Of a DNA stretch of 32,816 bases, positions 7,560-15,589 are shown one piece after another. The number at the start of each line of letters is the position of its first letter. The stretch's first letter is position 1. The notes under the pieces are model-generated. The model did not search any database, was not told where the DNA came from, and was given only the letters and a program-made list of their open reading frames with translations. This DNA comes from an uncultured Bacilli bacterium (GTDB taxonomy: Bacteria; Bacillota_I; Bacilli_A; RF39; UBA660), in NCBI GenBank assembly GCA_947853245.1, contig CANTWP010000107.1, forward strand, positions 1-32,816, in the 5' to 3' direction. A program made the position numbers and the translations under genes.

Positions 7560-8186
7560 CTATTTAATTACTTTAATATAATAAATAACTTGTCCTTTAC
7601 TACTAAATTTTTCTTCATATTCTGTCATAATATTGTCACTAGCATCTTGATGTAAATCTAAAGAAAGCTCTTCAATTCTATAATTATAATTAGTTAAAGA
7701 TATAACTGAATACTCAAATAGTTTGCGATTATCAGTTTTAAATTCAATATCTTTTTTATCGATAAAAATATGATCATAACGCTTTAAAAATTCTTCACTA
7801 GTAAGTCTTCTTTTAGCGTGTCTATCTTTAGGCCAAGGATCTGAAAAATTTAAATAAATCCTTGAAATTTCATGTTCAAAAACTTCAGTAATATCTTTAG
7901 CATCCATTCTGATAAAGCGAAGATTTGGTATTTCTATATCGCCTATTTTTTCTAAAGCCCTTACTAAAACGCTATCATACTTTTCAATACCAATAAAATT
8001 AATATTAGGATTTTTTTTAGCTTGTTCAATAATAAAATTGCCTTTACCTGTACCAATTTCTAAATAAATGGGATTATCATTAGCAAATATTTTATAAAAA
8101 CTACCCGTCTTTTCTAAATAATCTAAAATTATATAGTCAGAACTATCTATTTTCTCTTTAGCATAAGGAACATTTCTTAATCTCAT
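7560..8186 (-). CDS. trmB: tRNA (guanine-N7-)-methyltransferase
   Basis: 208 residues, the usual length. TrmB transfers a methyl group from S-adenosylmethionine to G46 of the tRNA variable loop. The N-terminal MRLRNVPYA is characteristic. The SAM-binding loop is EIGTGKGNFI (about 43-52), followed by NFIGIEKYDSVL. NFSDPWPKDRHAKRRLT is the family's signature and binding region, and FKTDNRKLFEYS follows. It is a single-gene unit reading away from the coat-like gene. Confidence 0.95.
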   Translation of the reverse strand: MRLRNVPYAKEKIDSSDYIILDYLEKTGSFYKIFANDNPIYLEIGTGKGNFIIEQAKKNPNINFIGIEKYDSVLVRALEKIGDIEIPNLRFIRMDAKDITEVFEHEISRIYLNFSDPWPKDRHAKRRLTSEEFLKRYDHIFIDKKDIEFKTDNRKLFEYSVISLTNYNYRIEELSLDLHQDASDNIMTEYEEKFSSKGQVIYYIKVIK

Positions 8187-8206
8187 AATCCACCTCTAGT
8201 ACTAGT

Positions 8207-8215
8207 ATTATATCA
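8207..8215 (-). promoter_or_regulatory. Extended -10 promoter of trmB
   Basis: Minus strand TGATATAAT, about 20 nt upstream of the trmB ATG. No convincing -35 was found. It overlaps the -35 part of the divergent spore-type promoter. Confidence 0.5.
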
Positions 8216-8242
8216 CAAATTATAGTGCAATCGCATATAGTA
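8215..8242 (+). promoter_or_regulatory. Possible mother-cell (sigma-K/E-like) sporulation promoter
   Basis: AC at 8215-8216, 17-nt spacer, then CATATAGTA at 8234-8242, matching the published sigma-K pattern AC-N16/17-CATAnnnTA. No sigma-A promoter with both boxes is visible here, although TATAGT lies within the same bases. The ribosome-binding site AAGGAG follows at 8251. Confidence 0.4.
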
Positions 8243-8262
8243 ATTTAGAAAAGGAGTGTTTT

Positions 8263-8613
8263 ATGAAAAAAGATAGAGATTGTAACTGCAATGCTGGTAT
8301 GGCCCCTTACCCTATATATCCTGCTTATATGCCAGGAATGTCTATGCCAATGATGCCTACTCCAGGCATGATGCCAAATGCTGGAATGATGCCCAATACC
8401 GGGATGATACCAAATAATAATATGATGATGCAACCAAATATGGGAACTACTAATCCAGGGACAAATTATCCACAAAGTAATGGAACTATTGAACAACAAA
8501 TTTATAATTTAAGTAATCAAATCAGTTCTCTTGAACGAAGAGTTTCTAATTTAGAAGGATTAATAGGTAATAGTGGAACTCAATATAATACATCTAATTA
8601 CCAAGTTATGTAA
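8263..8613 (+). CDS. Met/Pro/Asn-rich low-complexity protein, possible spore coat component
   Basis: 116 residues, ATG 6 nt after AAGGAG. The N-terminus is MKKDRDCNCNAGM. Residues 14-70 are an imperfect repeat of M-P-x-x-G/N-M units (PGMMPNAGMMPNTGM), rich in Met, Pro, Asn, Gly and Tyr. The C-terminal third (about 75-105) is a short coiled coil (IYNLSNQISSLERRVSNLEGL). It has no signal peptide or membrane segment. Such composition with a coiled-coil end is seen in spore coat and morphogenetic proteins; sspI in the same window and the sporulation-like promoter agree with this. The homology itself is not proven. Confidence 0.6.
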   Translation: MKKDRDCNCNAGMAPYPIYPAYMPGMSMPMMPTPGMMPNAGMMPNTGMIPNNNMMMQPNMGTTNPGTNYPQSNGTIEQQIYNLSNQISSLERRVSNLEGLIGNSGTQYNTSNYQVM

Positions 8614-8640
8614 AAAAATACTTCCTAGGAAGTATTTTTT
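8612..8640. terminator. Bidirectional terminator between the coat-like gene and plsC
   Basis: A perfect 28-bp palindrome (8613-8640) with A-run on one side and T-run on the other; core AATACTTC, loop CTAG, GAAGTATT. It serves both converging genes and overlaps the end of plsC. Confidence 0.9.
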
Positions 8641-9229
8641 ATTTTAAATTTTCTTCCATAAGTTCTTTTACCTTATTATAAAGTAAGTTATTAGCTTGTT
8701 CTAGATCTAAATACGTCACTTTAAAAGGCTTGCCAAAACGAATAGTCAAGTTTTTACTGTGGAAAACATAATCACCTGTAATACCAAAAGGAACAAGATA
8801 CGCATCAGACTTTTTAGCCATGCTTACGGCCCCAAACTTAAACGGTAATAAGAACTCTTTTGTTTTATTACGAGTTCCTTCTGGGAACAAACCAATTGCG
8901 CCACCATCTTTTAATACCGCTAAAGCGAGATTAGTCGCTTTAGGATCTTTATTTTTACGATCAACAGAAATGCAACCAGAACTCTTAAAAAACCACGCCA
9001 CTTTTTTATCGTCAAAATATTCTTTTTTAGCCATATAATGAATACCACGCTTAGTAGACATTATCGTTAAACATTGATCATATAAATGCTTATGATTTCC
9101 TACTATTAAAATAGGTCCTTCCTTAGGAATATTTTCCTTACCTATTACAGTTGGTTTATAATACCATTTAAAAATCGGGCCTAAAATTGCTTTACAAAAA
9201 TAGTAAAACCATGAAAGTTTTTTATTCAT
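8639..9229 (-). CDS. plsC: 1-acyl-sn-glycerol-3-phosphate acyltransferase (PlsC family), copy 1
   Basis: 196 residues from the ATG at 9229, chosen over in-frame starts further upstream because GGGG lies 6 nt before it. Motif I is NHKHLYDQ (H-x4-D, catalytic), motif III FPEGTR, and motif IV VPFGITG. The family acylates lysophosphatidic acid to phosphatidic acid at the membrane. The start overlaps the end of the acyl-CoA/ACP synthetase gene by 8 nt (ATGAATAA). It is the same length as the second plsC upstream, from which it has diverged. Confidence 0.9.
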   Translation of the reverse strand: MNKKLSWFYYFCKAILGPIFKWYYKPTVIGKENIPKEGPILIVGNHKHLYDQCLTIMSTKRGIHYMAKKEYFDDKKVAWFFKSSGCISVDRKNKDPKATNLALAVLKDGGAIGLFPEGTRNKTKEFLLPFKFGAVSMAKKSDAYLVPFGITGDYVFHSKNLTIRFGKPFKVTYLDLEQANNLLYNKVKELMEENLK

Positions 9230-10952
9230 CATCTTCCCCTTCATCACTTTGCAATTTTCTAAAATCAACTTTACCTAACTTAGTTTTAGGTAAACTCTTA
9301 CGATATACAAATTTATATGGAACCATATATTTAGCTAGATTCTTTTTACAATACTCTTTAATTTCATTTTTAATAAATAGTCCATGGAAGTCATCTTTTA
9401 ATACAATAAAAGCTTTAGCAACCTCTTGTTTATAAGGATGAGGCATACCAACTACTGTACATTGTAAAACAGCAGGATGTGTTTCAATTACTTCTTCTAT
9501 ATGGGAAGGATATACATTATAGCCACTAGTAATAATCATTCTTTTAATTCGACCTTTATAAAAGATAAAACCATCTTGATCCATATAGCCTAGATCACCA
9601 GTATGTAACCAAATATGACCATCATCATGAATTTGCAAAGCATCATTAGTTTCTGATTCATTATTTAAATATCCCATCATCAAAGCCTTAGTATGAATAC
9701 ATATTTCTCCAACTTCATTAAATGGTACAATCTTTCTAGTAGCAGGATCAATTATTTTGACATAATTACCCGCCAAAGGAATTCCTACTGAACCACTTTT
9801 ATGAACCCTATCAGCTGCTAAAGTAACAGCCGCTAAACCTTCCGATAAACCATAACCTTGTGTAATCTTAGCATTAGAATGATGTTCTTTTAAATAATCA
9901 TTAATTTTCTCTTCTAAAGTTGGTGGTAATATATCACCACCACTTACTACATACTTTAAAAAAGATAGATCTAAATCCTTTTCGTTATTACAGTTCATAA
10001 GAGCTTCAAACAAAGTTGGAACACCTAAAACACAAGTTGGTCTAGTCTTTTTAAATAATATATCAAATTTCTTAGCGTTAAACTGCGGAATAAGAATGGT
10101 ATAACAGCCGAGTGCTAAAGGAGTATGCATAAGTACACTTAATCCAAAACCATGAAAGTTAGGTAAAATAGCTAAACAGCAATCTCCTGCTTGTAAATAC
10201 TTTAAAGTTATATCCTCTTGAATAGCAGACATTACAAAAGCTCTATTTTGAATAACGACATTCTTAGGATTACCACTAGTACCGCCACTACTTAAAATGA
10301 CTGCTGGAGTATTTTTACTCATCTTAGAAAACTCTTTATCTTTAACTAGATATGATAATCTTTTAAACTTCTTCCAAGATATATATTCATCTGTTAAAGG
10401 ATGATGCTCAAATTTTTTAATTTGACTAATTCGATAAGCTGTAGCCATAAATATATTCATAGAATCTGCTGCTGATACAAAAATAATCTTTTTTACTTCT
10501 GTATTCCTAATAATACTTTTAACTTTTTCATAAAAAGAATCAAACATAATTAAATAAATGCTTTTAGTACTTATCATCTTTTCTTTAATTTCTTCTTCTG
10601 CCGACAATGGATGTACCATACTTGCTATAGCTCCTAATTTATTTAGAGCATATAAACTAATTAGTGCTTCGGGAACATTAGGTAAACAAATAGAAACAAT
10701 GTCACCCTTTTTTACACCTAATTTTCGAAAAGATAAAGCAGCTTGATCTATTTGTTTAATAAATTTAGTATATGTAACTTTCCTTTCAAAATATTGATAA
10801 GCTGTATTATTAGGATACTCCTTATAACTATTATAAACTTGATCATACATACTAATATTAGGTATATCAAAATTTAATTCTTCATCAGTATAATATTTTG
10901 CCCAAGGAGTTGGTATTTTCTTTTTTATTCTTAAAATATCAAATATAGCCAT
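9222..10952 (-). CDS. AMP-forming acyl-CoA or acyl-ACP synthetase
   Basis: 576 residues of the ANL adenylating family. The nucleotide-binding loop is SSGGTSGNPK (221-230), then GYGLSE, TGDLGYMD, GRIKRMIITSGYNVYP (hinge), and the C-terminal catalytic Lys in TKLGKVDF. The family activates a carboxylate with ATP and loads it on a thiol; overall size and hinge fit a medium- to long-chain fatty acid ligase. Lying between two PlsC genes, with a 1-base overlap upstream (TAATG) and an 8-base overlap downstream, it probably supplies acyl groups from exogenous or recycled fatty acids for phospholipid synthesis, a split analogue of the Aas acyltransferase/synthetase fusion. Whether the acceptor is CoA or ACP cannot be read from the sequence. 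Confidence 0.88.
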   Translation of the reverse strand: MAIFDILRIKKKIPTPWAKYYTDEELNFDIPNISMYDQVYNSYKEYPNNTAYQYFERKVTYTKFIKQIDQAALSFRKLGVKKGDIVSICLPNVPEALISLYALNKLGAIASMVHPLSAEEEIKEKMISTKSIYLIMFDSFYEKVKSIIRNTEVKKIIFVSAADSMNIFMATAYRISQIKKFEHHPLTDEYISWKKFKRLSYLVKDKEFSKMSKNTPAVILSSGGTSGNPKNVVIQNRAFVMSAIQEDITLKYLQAGDCCLAILPNFHGFGLSVLMHTPLALGCYTILIPQFNAKKFDILFKKTRPTCVLGVPTLFEALMNCNNEKDLDLSFLKYVVSGGDILPPTLEEKINDYLKEHHSNAKITQGYGLSEGLAAVTLAADRVHKSGSVGIPLAGNYVKIIDPATRKIVPFNEVGEICIHTKALMMGYLNNESETNDALQIHDDGHIWLHTGDLGYMDQDGFIFYKGRIKRMIITSGYNVYPSHIEEVIETHPAVLQCTVVGMPHPYKQEVAKAFIVLKDDFHGLFIKNEIKEYCKKNLAKYMVPYKFVYRKSLPKTKLGKVDFRKLQSDEGEDDE

Positions 10953-11542
10953 TACTTATCACCTTTCTTTAATTTGTCTATTTTAGTCTGTAACATTTTA
11001 TTTTGTAAAACTAAATCTTTATCATCTACATAAAAAGGTTTACCAAATTTTATAGTTAAATTTCTAGAAAAAATATGATAATTACCTGTAATAGCAAAAG
11101 GAACAATCGGTGTACTAGTAACACTAGCCATTTTTACTGCTCCAATTTTAAATGGTAAAAACTCACCTTTTTTCTTTTCAATTGTTCCTTCTGGAAATAT
11201 ACCAATAACATTATCACTATTTAAATATTCTATAGCGGTTGTTAAGGCATTAGGATCTTTAGTACGCCTATTAACTGGTATTAGCCCTAAATTAGCAAAA
11301 ATTATTTTTTTAGGGCCTCTCCATAATTCATCCTTTGCTAAAAAGTGAATTTCTCTTTTGGTAGAACTAACAAGTAATAGACAATCAAAAATACTAGTAT
11401 GATTACCTGCTAATACCAGTCTACCATTTTCTGTTATGTTTTCTTTTCCAACTATTTTAGGATGAAAAACTAACATAGTAAAGCCTTTTACTAAAGGTCT
11501 AATTATTTTATAAAAAATAACATCATTCTTGTCTTTACGCAT
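10952..11542 (-). CDS. plsC: 1-acyl-sn-glycerol-3-phosphate acyltransferase (PlsC family), copy 2
   Basis: 196 residues. Motif I NHTSIFDC (H-x4-D) and motif III FPEGTIEKKKGE are intact, followed by VPFAITGNYH. The start ATG at 11542 is preceded by AGAGGT. It is the first gene of the plsC/acyl synthetase/plsC operon. Two PlsC genes in one operon may have different chain or headgroup preference; copy 2 has FPEGTIEKKK where copy 1 has the more usual FPEGTRNKTK. Confidence 0.9.
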   Translation of the reverse strand: MRKDKNDVIFYKIIRPLVKGFTMLVFHPKIVGKENITENGRLVLAGNHTSIFDCLLLVSSTKREIHFLAKDELWRGPKKIIFANLGLIPVNRRTKDPNALTTAIEYLNSDNVIGIFPEGTIEKKKGEFLPFKIGAVKMASVTSTPIVPFAITGNYHIFSRNLTIKFGKPFYVDDKDLVLQNKMLQTKIDKLKKGDK

Positions 11543-11577
11543 TATTACCTCTCTATTTTTAAAAACATTACTATTTC

Positions 11578-11606
11578 ATTATACTATTTATGTCATAATT
11601 TGTAAA
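11578..11606 (-). promoter_or_regulatory. Sigma-A promoter of the plsC/acyl synthetase/plsC operon
   Basis: Minus strand TTTACA (11601-11606), 17-nt spacer, TATAAT (11578-11583). Confidence 0.8.
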
Positions 11607-11617
11607 ATATCCAATTT

Positions 11618-11646
11618 AAAAAGGTAAATGAATTTAATCATTTACC
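11618..11646 (-). terminator. Terminator after the pilin-like gene
   Basis: Minus strand GGTAAATGA, 6-nt loop, TCATTTACC, then TTTTT (stem 11623-11646). It directly follows the pilin stop and precedes the next promoter. Confidence 0.85.
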
Positions 11647-11648
11647 AA

Positions 11649-12560
11649 TTAACTATTCAAAAGGCTTTTATTAATTGTAATTGTTGGTCTAACACCACGC
11701 CAACCGTCTTGTTTATAATTATCAGTTGTTGGAATCAATTTACCATCCGCAATTGCCCAACCACCCCCAATATCAGAAGCAGTAGATGTCCAATAACCAG
11801 GATAAATTCCACCATTTATATTTACATATAGCCAACTATAATCAGTTAATGATGTTGTTGTAACAGTACTAGAATTGATTATTTTTAATACATCATATAC
11901 AGAAATTACACTTTTCTGTAAAGATGAGTTCCAATCCTGAGTTTGATAATCTAAAGAAAAATCTATAGACCAAAATTCTATATTTTCATCAATATTATGA
12001 TCTAACAATAAATTAACAGTTGTTGATGTTTCTAGATAAGCATACCATTTTAAACATCCAGCTACATTATATGAAACACTATTTCCGTTTACATAATCAT
12101 TACACTTTTGCATTGTTGTCGGATTAAAAAAAACTACTGTTCCATTGGGATAATTTCTAATTTCTTGCTCTAATATTGTTACTCCTGTAGCAATATCATA
12201 TTGAAACTGAAATTCATCAACTATCAAAGTTGCTTTAATTACTTTAGAGTTAGCTATCTCAACAGTTCCGGAAGTTGGGTTTGTTCCTTCCATCGCCACC
12301 TCAAAGGCTTCAACTGCATAAATACCATCTGTTGTATTAACACCACTGGCCATATCACTAACGAGTTTTAAATCAAGGGCTTTAATATAATTTCTAGCAG
12401 ACTCTGTAGCCGCTTTTTGTTTACTAACATTTATAACATTACCAATCGAACTATATCCAATTAAAGCAATTATACTTAACACTACTATAACCGCTAATAA
12501 CTCTATAAGAGTAAAACCTTTATTTTTTAATTTATTAATTATTTCATTCTTTATAAACAT
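11649..12560 (-). CDS. Type IV pilin/pseudopilin-like protein with a large C-terminal domain
   Basis: 303 residues. A short basic leader ends at Gly15, followed by FTLIELLAVIVVLSIIALIG, the class III prepilin signal: cleavage by a prepilin peptidase between Gly15 and Phe16, Phe to be methylated, and Glu20 at the conserved +5 position. The mature part is much larger than ComGC-type pseudopilins. It ends in a Trp/Gly/Tyr-rich region (PGYWTSTASDIGGGW, then GWRGVRPTI), a pattern seen in lectin-like or FGE-like surface domains. No pilin assembly ATPase, platform protein or peptidase is in the window. It follows the DUF2207 gene by 14 nt with AAGGAG before the ATG, so it belongs to the lemA operon. 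Confidence 0.8.
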   Translation of the reverse strand: MFIKNEIINKLKNKGFTLIELLAVIVVLSIIALIGYSSIGNVINVSKQKAATESARNYIKALDLKLVSDMASGVNTTDGIYAVEAFEVAMEGTNPTSGTVEIANSKVIKATLIVDEFQFQYDIATGVTILEQEIRNYPNGTVVFFNPTTMQKCNDYVNGNSVSYNVAGCLKWYAYLETSTTVNLLLDHNIDENIEFWSIDFSLDYQTQDWNSSLQKSVISVYDVLKIINSSTVTTTSLTDYSWLYVNINGGIYPGYWTSTASDIGGGWAIADGKLIPTTDNYKQDGWRGVRPTITINKSLLNS

Positions 12561-12574
12561 ATTAACTCCTTATA

Positions 12575-14659
12575 TTAGAAACGACCACCGCCGCCTCCAC
12601 CACCGCCGAAGCCACCACCTCCGGAAAAGCCACCGCCAAAGCCACCGCCTGATGAACTTGAAGAACTAGATATATCTGACATTTCTTGACGACTCTTTTC
12701 AGAATAAGCCGCTGATACCGAAGATGTAATAGATTGATTAACAATATTATTAATTATAAATACTCTATGCATATAATCTAAATCAAATGGCAAATTGGAT
12801 ACATTATCAGTAGCAAAATCTTTAATTCTAATTTCCATATCTTTAGCAAGTTGTTTAGCACAACCCAAAGGTAATGCATATACTAAATACTTCTCCCAAA
12901 GTTCTACTTCAGGCAGTTTTCTTTTGTCCATATTACTAAAATCTTTTAAAAATCTTTTTAGACCAAGCCATCTTCGATAGTCTTCATTACCCTTGATAGT
13001 TCTTTTTGTACTAGAAGCAAAGTAAATTAAAGCAAATATTGCCACTAAAATCACTAAAATATCTAATAATACAAAGCTTTGATAAGGATTAAAACCAGTT
13101 ATTATTGCTACTATAAAACCTAAAATACAATATAAAATATATAGTGTCTTACGACCTTTATTATGCTCAAAGAAATTTTCATTTTCTCCCGCTTCAATAG
13201 TTAAATTTTTCCATTTACTAAAACCTGAAATAAAACTTTGATAATTTCGTTTAGCCTTTTTTTGAATTTCATCTAAGGTGACAGGTTTACCACCTAACAA
13301 AAAATCGATCAATTGTTTTTCTTGATTATTAAGTTCCTTACCTTCTATATGTGGTGTTAAAAGATAAGTTTTTTTATTACCTTTACCAATAGATTGTTCT
13401 TCATAAGTTACAACTTTCTTATAAATTAGATTCATAAGACAAGCCGATAAATCGTTATTACTAACAGACTTATTAAATAGATAACCAACTATCTCTGGCC
13501 CGTAATTAGCAGGAAAATCACGATAATAATCACCCTTGAATTTTGCCTCGTATTCTTTATCATATTTATTATAAAAACTACGAATTAATAATACTAATCC
13601 AACTAACCAAGCACTTAATAGAAAGGTATAAATCGTTTTAATCAGTTGTTCACGTTCAATAATTTTTTTATAAACAATATCTAAACGTCCTAACAATAAT
13701 GTTTTAACTTCGGTTTCTGGTAAATAATTGATAGCTTCTAAAGCATCATTATAATTACTACGATTAGGGGTTTGTTCCGCTAATTCAACCGCAAAAATTG
13801 CTTGTTCTGTTAAAAGCTTTAACATTTCTTCACGCTCAGCATTGGCTTCATCAGCACGTTTAGTCTCGACTTCAATAATTTTATTTAAGGCTTCCACTTT
13901 ACTAAACTTCTTAGAATTACTAAGGATATTTTTATCAAAAGCAAATCTAACATCAATTGCTGTATTAGCCGGTATATTAGAAGCTGTCACTTTGATAGTT
14001 TCTTTATCTTCAATCAAAATATTGCCAGTTAAAGGTCCATGAGCCCAAGCACGTAAAAGCTCTTTATTACCCGGAATATGAATATGCATTTCTAATTTGT
14101 TTACATACTCAGTTAATTCATCAAATAAATTCATATAAACTTCCGCAATATCTTCATGAACCACACCTGAATCTTTAACTAAATATTCGATATAAAAGCC
14201 TCGTTCTTTACCATTACTAGGATTATAAATACGGTATCTATAACCAAATTCTTGATCATAAATTACATATTTACCATAATCACCAACCGAAACATCATAG
14301 CCAAATGATCTATTAAACTCATTTCCACTATTAAAAATAACATCAAAACCACTATTATGATCAACTGCAATATCTTTAATGCTTATTAATTCAATATCAT
14401 TAGCGTTATAAATATCGCTACCATAAAAAGAATTAAGTGTACCATCAAATGAGTAAATTCTATTATTACTATAATTAATAATACGATCAAAACCATTAAA
14501 TTCACCATTTAAAATAATTAATTCCTTAACGTGCATATCACCATTTTCTTTTACAGTTGCATCAATATAAAAAGAGGTGATTCCTTCTTGATATGCTAAT
14601 ACACCACTAGGAATAATCAAAATTAAGAATAATACTATACTAAAATATAACTTTTTCAT
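12575..14659 (-). CDS. DUF2207 membrane protein with Gly-rich C-terminus
   Basis: 694 residues. A signal peptide (about 1-22, ending GVLAYQ) is followed by an extracellular DUF2207 domain (about 25-245), a helical stretch, a transmembrane helix near 340-360, a cytoplasmic part with winged-helix-like features, and two further membrane helices near 510-550. The tail is an SSSSS stretch, then an almost pure Gly/Phe repeat (GGGFGGGFSGGGGFGG) to the last residue. Gly-rich tails of this kind are usual in DUF2207 proteins. The family commonly sits beside lemA, as here, and its function is unknown. The lemA stop overlaps a hairpin that lies directly before this gene's AGGAGG. Confidence 0.88.
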   Translation of the reverse strand: MKKLYFSIVLFLILIIPSGVLAYQEGITSFYIDATVKENGDMHVKELIILNGEFNGFDRIINYSNNRIYSFDGTLNSFYGSDIYNANDIELISIKDIAVDHNSGFDVIFNSGNEFNRSFGYDVSVGDYGKYVIYDQEFGYRYRIYNPSNGKERGFYIEYLVKDSGVVHEDIAEVYMNLFDELTEYVNKLEMHIHIPGNKELLRAWAHGPLTGNILIEDKETIKVTASNIPANTAIDVRFAFDKNILSNSKKFSKVEALNKIIEVETKRADEANAEREEMLKLLTEQAIFAVELAEQTPNRSNYNDALEAINYLPETEVKTLLLGRLDIVYKKIIEREQLIKTIYTFLLSAWLVGLVLLIRSFYNKYDKEYEAKFKGDYYRDFPANYGPEIVGYLFNKSVSNNDLSACLMNLIYKKVVTYEEQSIGKGNKKTYLLTPHIEGKELNNQEKQLIDFLLGGKPVTLDEIQKKAKRNYQSFISGFSKWKNLTIEAGENENFFEHNKGRKTLYILYCILGFIVAIITGFNPYQSFVLLDILVILVAIFALIYFASSTKRTIKGNEDYRRWLGLKRFLKDFSNMDKRKLPEVELWEKYLVYALPLGCAKQLAKDMEIRIKDFATDNVSNLPFDLDYMHRVFIINNIVNQSITSSVSAAYSEKSRQEMSDISSSSSSSGGGFGGGFSGGGGFGGGGGGGGRF

Positions 14660-14669
14660 TCTTCCTCCT

Positions 14670-14694
14670 AAAAAAGTCTACTTTTGTAGACTTT
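14670..14694 (-). terminator. Intercistronic hairpin with T-run between lemA and the DUF2207 gene
   Basis: Minus strand AAAGTCTAC, loop AAAA, GTAGACTTT, then TTT running straight into AGGAGG. It has the form of a terminator but sits inside the operon, so it may give partial termination (more LemA than DUF2207) or mark an mRNA processing site. Confidence 0.65.
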
Positions 14695-15241
14695 AAAATT
14701 GTACTTTTGGTGTTTCTTTTTCCGCAGCGCTTGCTTCAAAGAAAGGTTCTGATTTAAATCCAAACATAGACGCTACAATATTTGATGGAAACACTTCAAG
14801 CTTATTTTTATATTTTAAAACTGTATCATTATAAAATTGTCTAGCAAAAGATATTTTATCTTCTGTATCTTTTAAATTTGCTTGTAAATCCATAAAATTT
14901 GTATTAGCTTTTAATTCTGGATAAGCTTCTGTTAATGCAAATAATCTACTTAATGCACCAGTTAATTCGTTATTAGCAGCCATTTCTTCAGTCGCATTAG
15001 TAGCACTTACTGCCTTATTTCGAGCACTAATTACAGCTTCTAATGTATCCTTTTCATGTTTAGTATATCCTTTTACTGTTTCTACTAAATTTGGTATTAA
15101 ATCAGCACGTCTTTTTAAATGTACGTCGATTTGTGACCATTGATCCTTTACACTATTTCTAAGTTGAACTAAAGAATTATAAGTACCCGCAAACCAAAGA
15201 GCGATTAATACAATAATAACTAATAAAATAATCCATCCCAT
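14693..15241 (-). CDS. lemA: LemA family protein
   Basis: 182 residues. One N-terminal membrane helix (about 2-18, cleaved or retained) precedes a helical bundle with the family's signatures: YNSLVQLRNSVKDQWSQIDV, LKRRADLIPNLVETVKGY, FARQFYNDTVLKYKN and the C-terminal FPSNIVASMFGF. LemA proteins occur widely beside DUF2207 proteins, and their molecular role is unresolved. First gene of the lemA/DUF2207/pilin operon, with GGAGG 7 nt before the ATG. Confidence 0.95.
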   Translation of the reverse strand: MGWIILLVIIVLIALWFAGTYNSLVQLRNSVKDQWSQIDVHLKRRADLIPNLVETVKGYTKHEKDTLEAVISARNKAVSATNATEEMAANNELTGALSRLFALTEAYPELKANTNFMDLQANLKDTEDKISFARQFYNDTVLKYKNKLEVFPSNIVASMFGFKSEPFFEASAAEKETPKVQF

Positions 15242-15265
15242 ATTATTTCCTCCATTCTAGTATTT

Positions 15266-15271
15266 ATTATA
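15266..15271 (-). promoter_or_regulatory. Probable -10 element of lemA
   Basis: Minus strand TATAAT, about 25 nt upstream of the lemA ATG. The -35 region is AT-rich with no clear TTGACA-like box. Confidence 0.4.
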
Positions 15272-15300
15272 CAATATATTTTATTTTTTTAAAATATTTT

Positions 15301-15330
15301 TACATATTTTTTTTAACTTTGTACAAAATA
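15301..15330 (+). promoter_or_regulatory. Forespore (sigma-G/F-like) promoter of sspI
   Basis: TACATA (15301-15306), 17-nt spacer, CAAAATA (15324-15330), close to the sigma-G pattern TGnATA-N17/18-CATnnTA with one mismatch in each box. The position is right for a start near 15336, and the downstream gene is an SspI, a forespore-expressed family. Confidence 0.5.
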
Positions 15331-15349
15331 ATTTTGAAAGGGTGATACT

Positions 15350-15553
15350 ATGAATTTAGATATTCGTGCACACATTAAAAAAAATTTTAAAGATTCTTCT
15401 ATAGATGATATTAGAAATTCTATTGAAGCATCCATTAAAGAACAAGATGAAATAACATTACCTGGCATGGGTGTTTTATTTGAAATATTATGGCAAAATA
15501 ATAATAATCAGGATGATTTACTAGAATGTATTAAAAAAGGATTAGAGAAATAA
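15350..15553 (+). CDS. sspI: Small acid-soluble spore protein, SspI family
   Basis: 67 residues, close to the usual length of about 70. The C-terminal half LPGMGVLFEILWQNNN matches the SspI hallmark LPGLGVLFEVIWQ. The N-terminus (NLDIRAHIKKNFKDSSIDDIRNSIE) matches the family's pattern of a leading DLNLR-like stretch and helix. SspI is a minor small acid-soluble protein of the spore core, made in the forespore. AAAGGGTGAT precedes the ATG. This is the clearest evidence in the window that the organism, or its recent ancestor, makes endospores. Confidence 0.88.
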   Translation: MNLDIRAHIKKNFKDSSIDDIRNSIEASIKEQDEITLPGMGVLFEILWQNNNNQDDLLECIKKGLEK

Positions 15554-15589
15554 TATTAAAAATCATTATTAAATTTAGTATTTCATTAA

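Noticed and set aside
8245..8499. Minus-strand 84-codon His/Ile/Ser-rich frame
   Set aside because: Antisense of the Met/Pro repeat; the His-rich composition is a by-product of ATG repeats read backwards.
11649..12200. Possible diversity-generating retroelement target in the lectin-like pilin tail
   Set aside because: No reverse transcriptase gene or template repeat is in the window, and no duplicated copy of the 3' end was seen.
12562..12744. 60-codon frame overlapping the end of the DUF2207 gene
   Set aside because: It is a shifted frame of the Gly-rich repeat, giving a Val/Ala-rich shadow.
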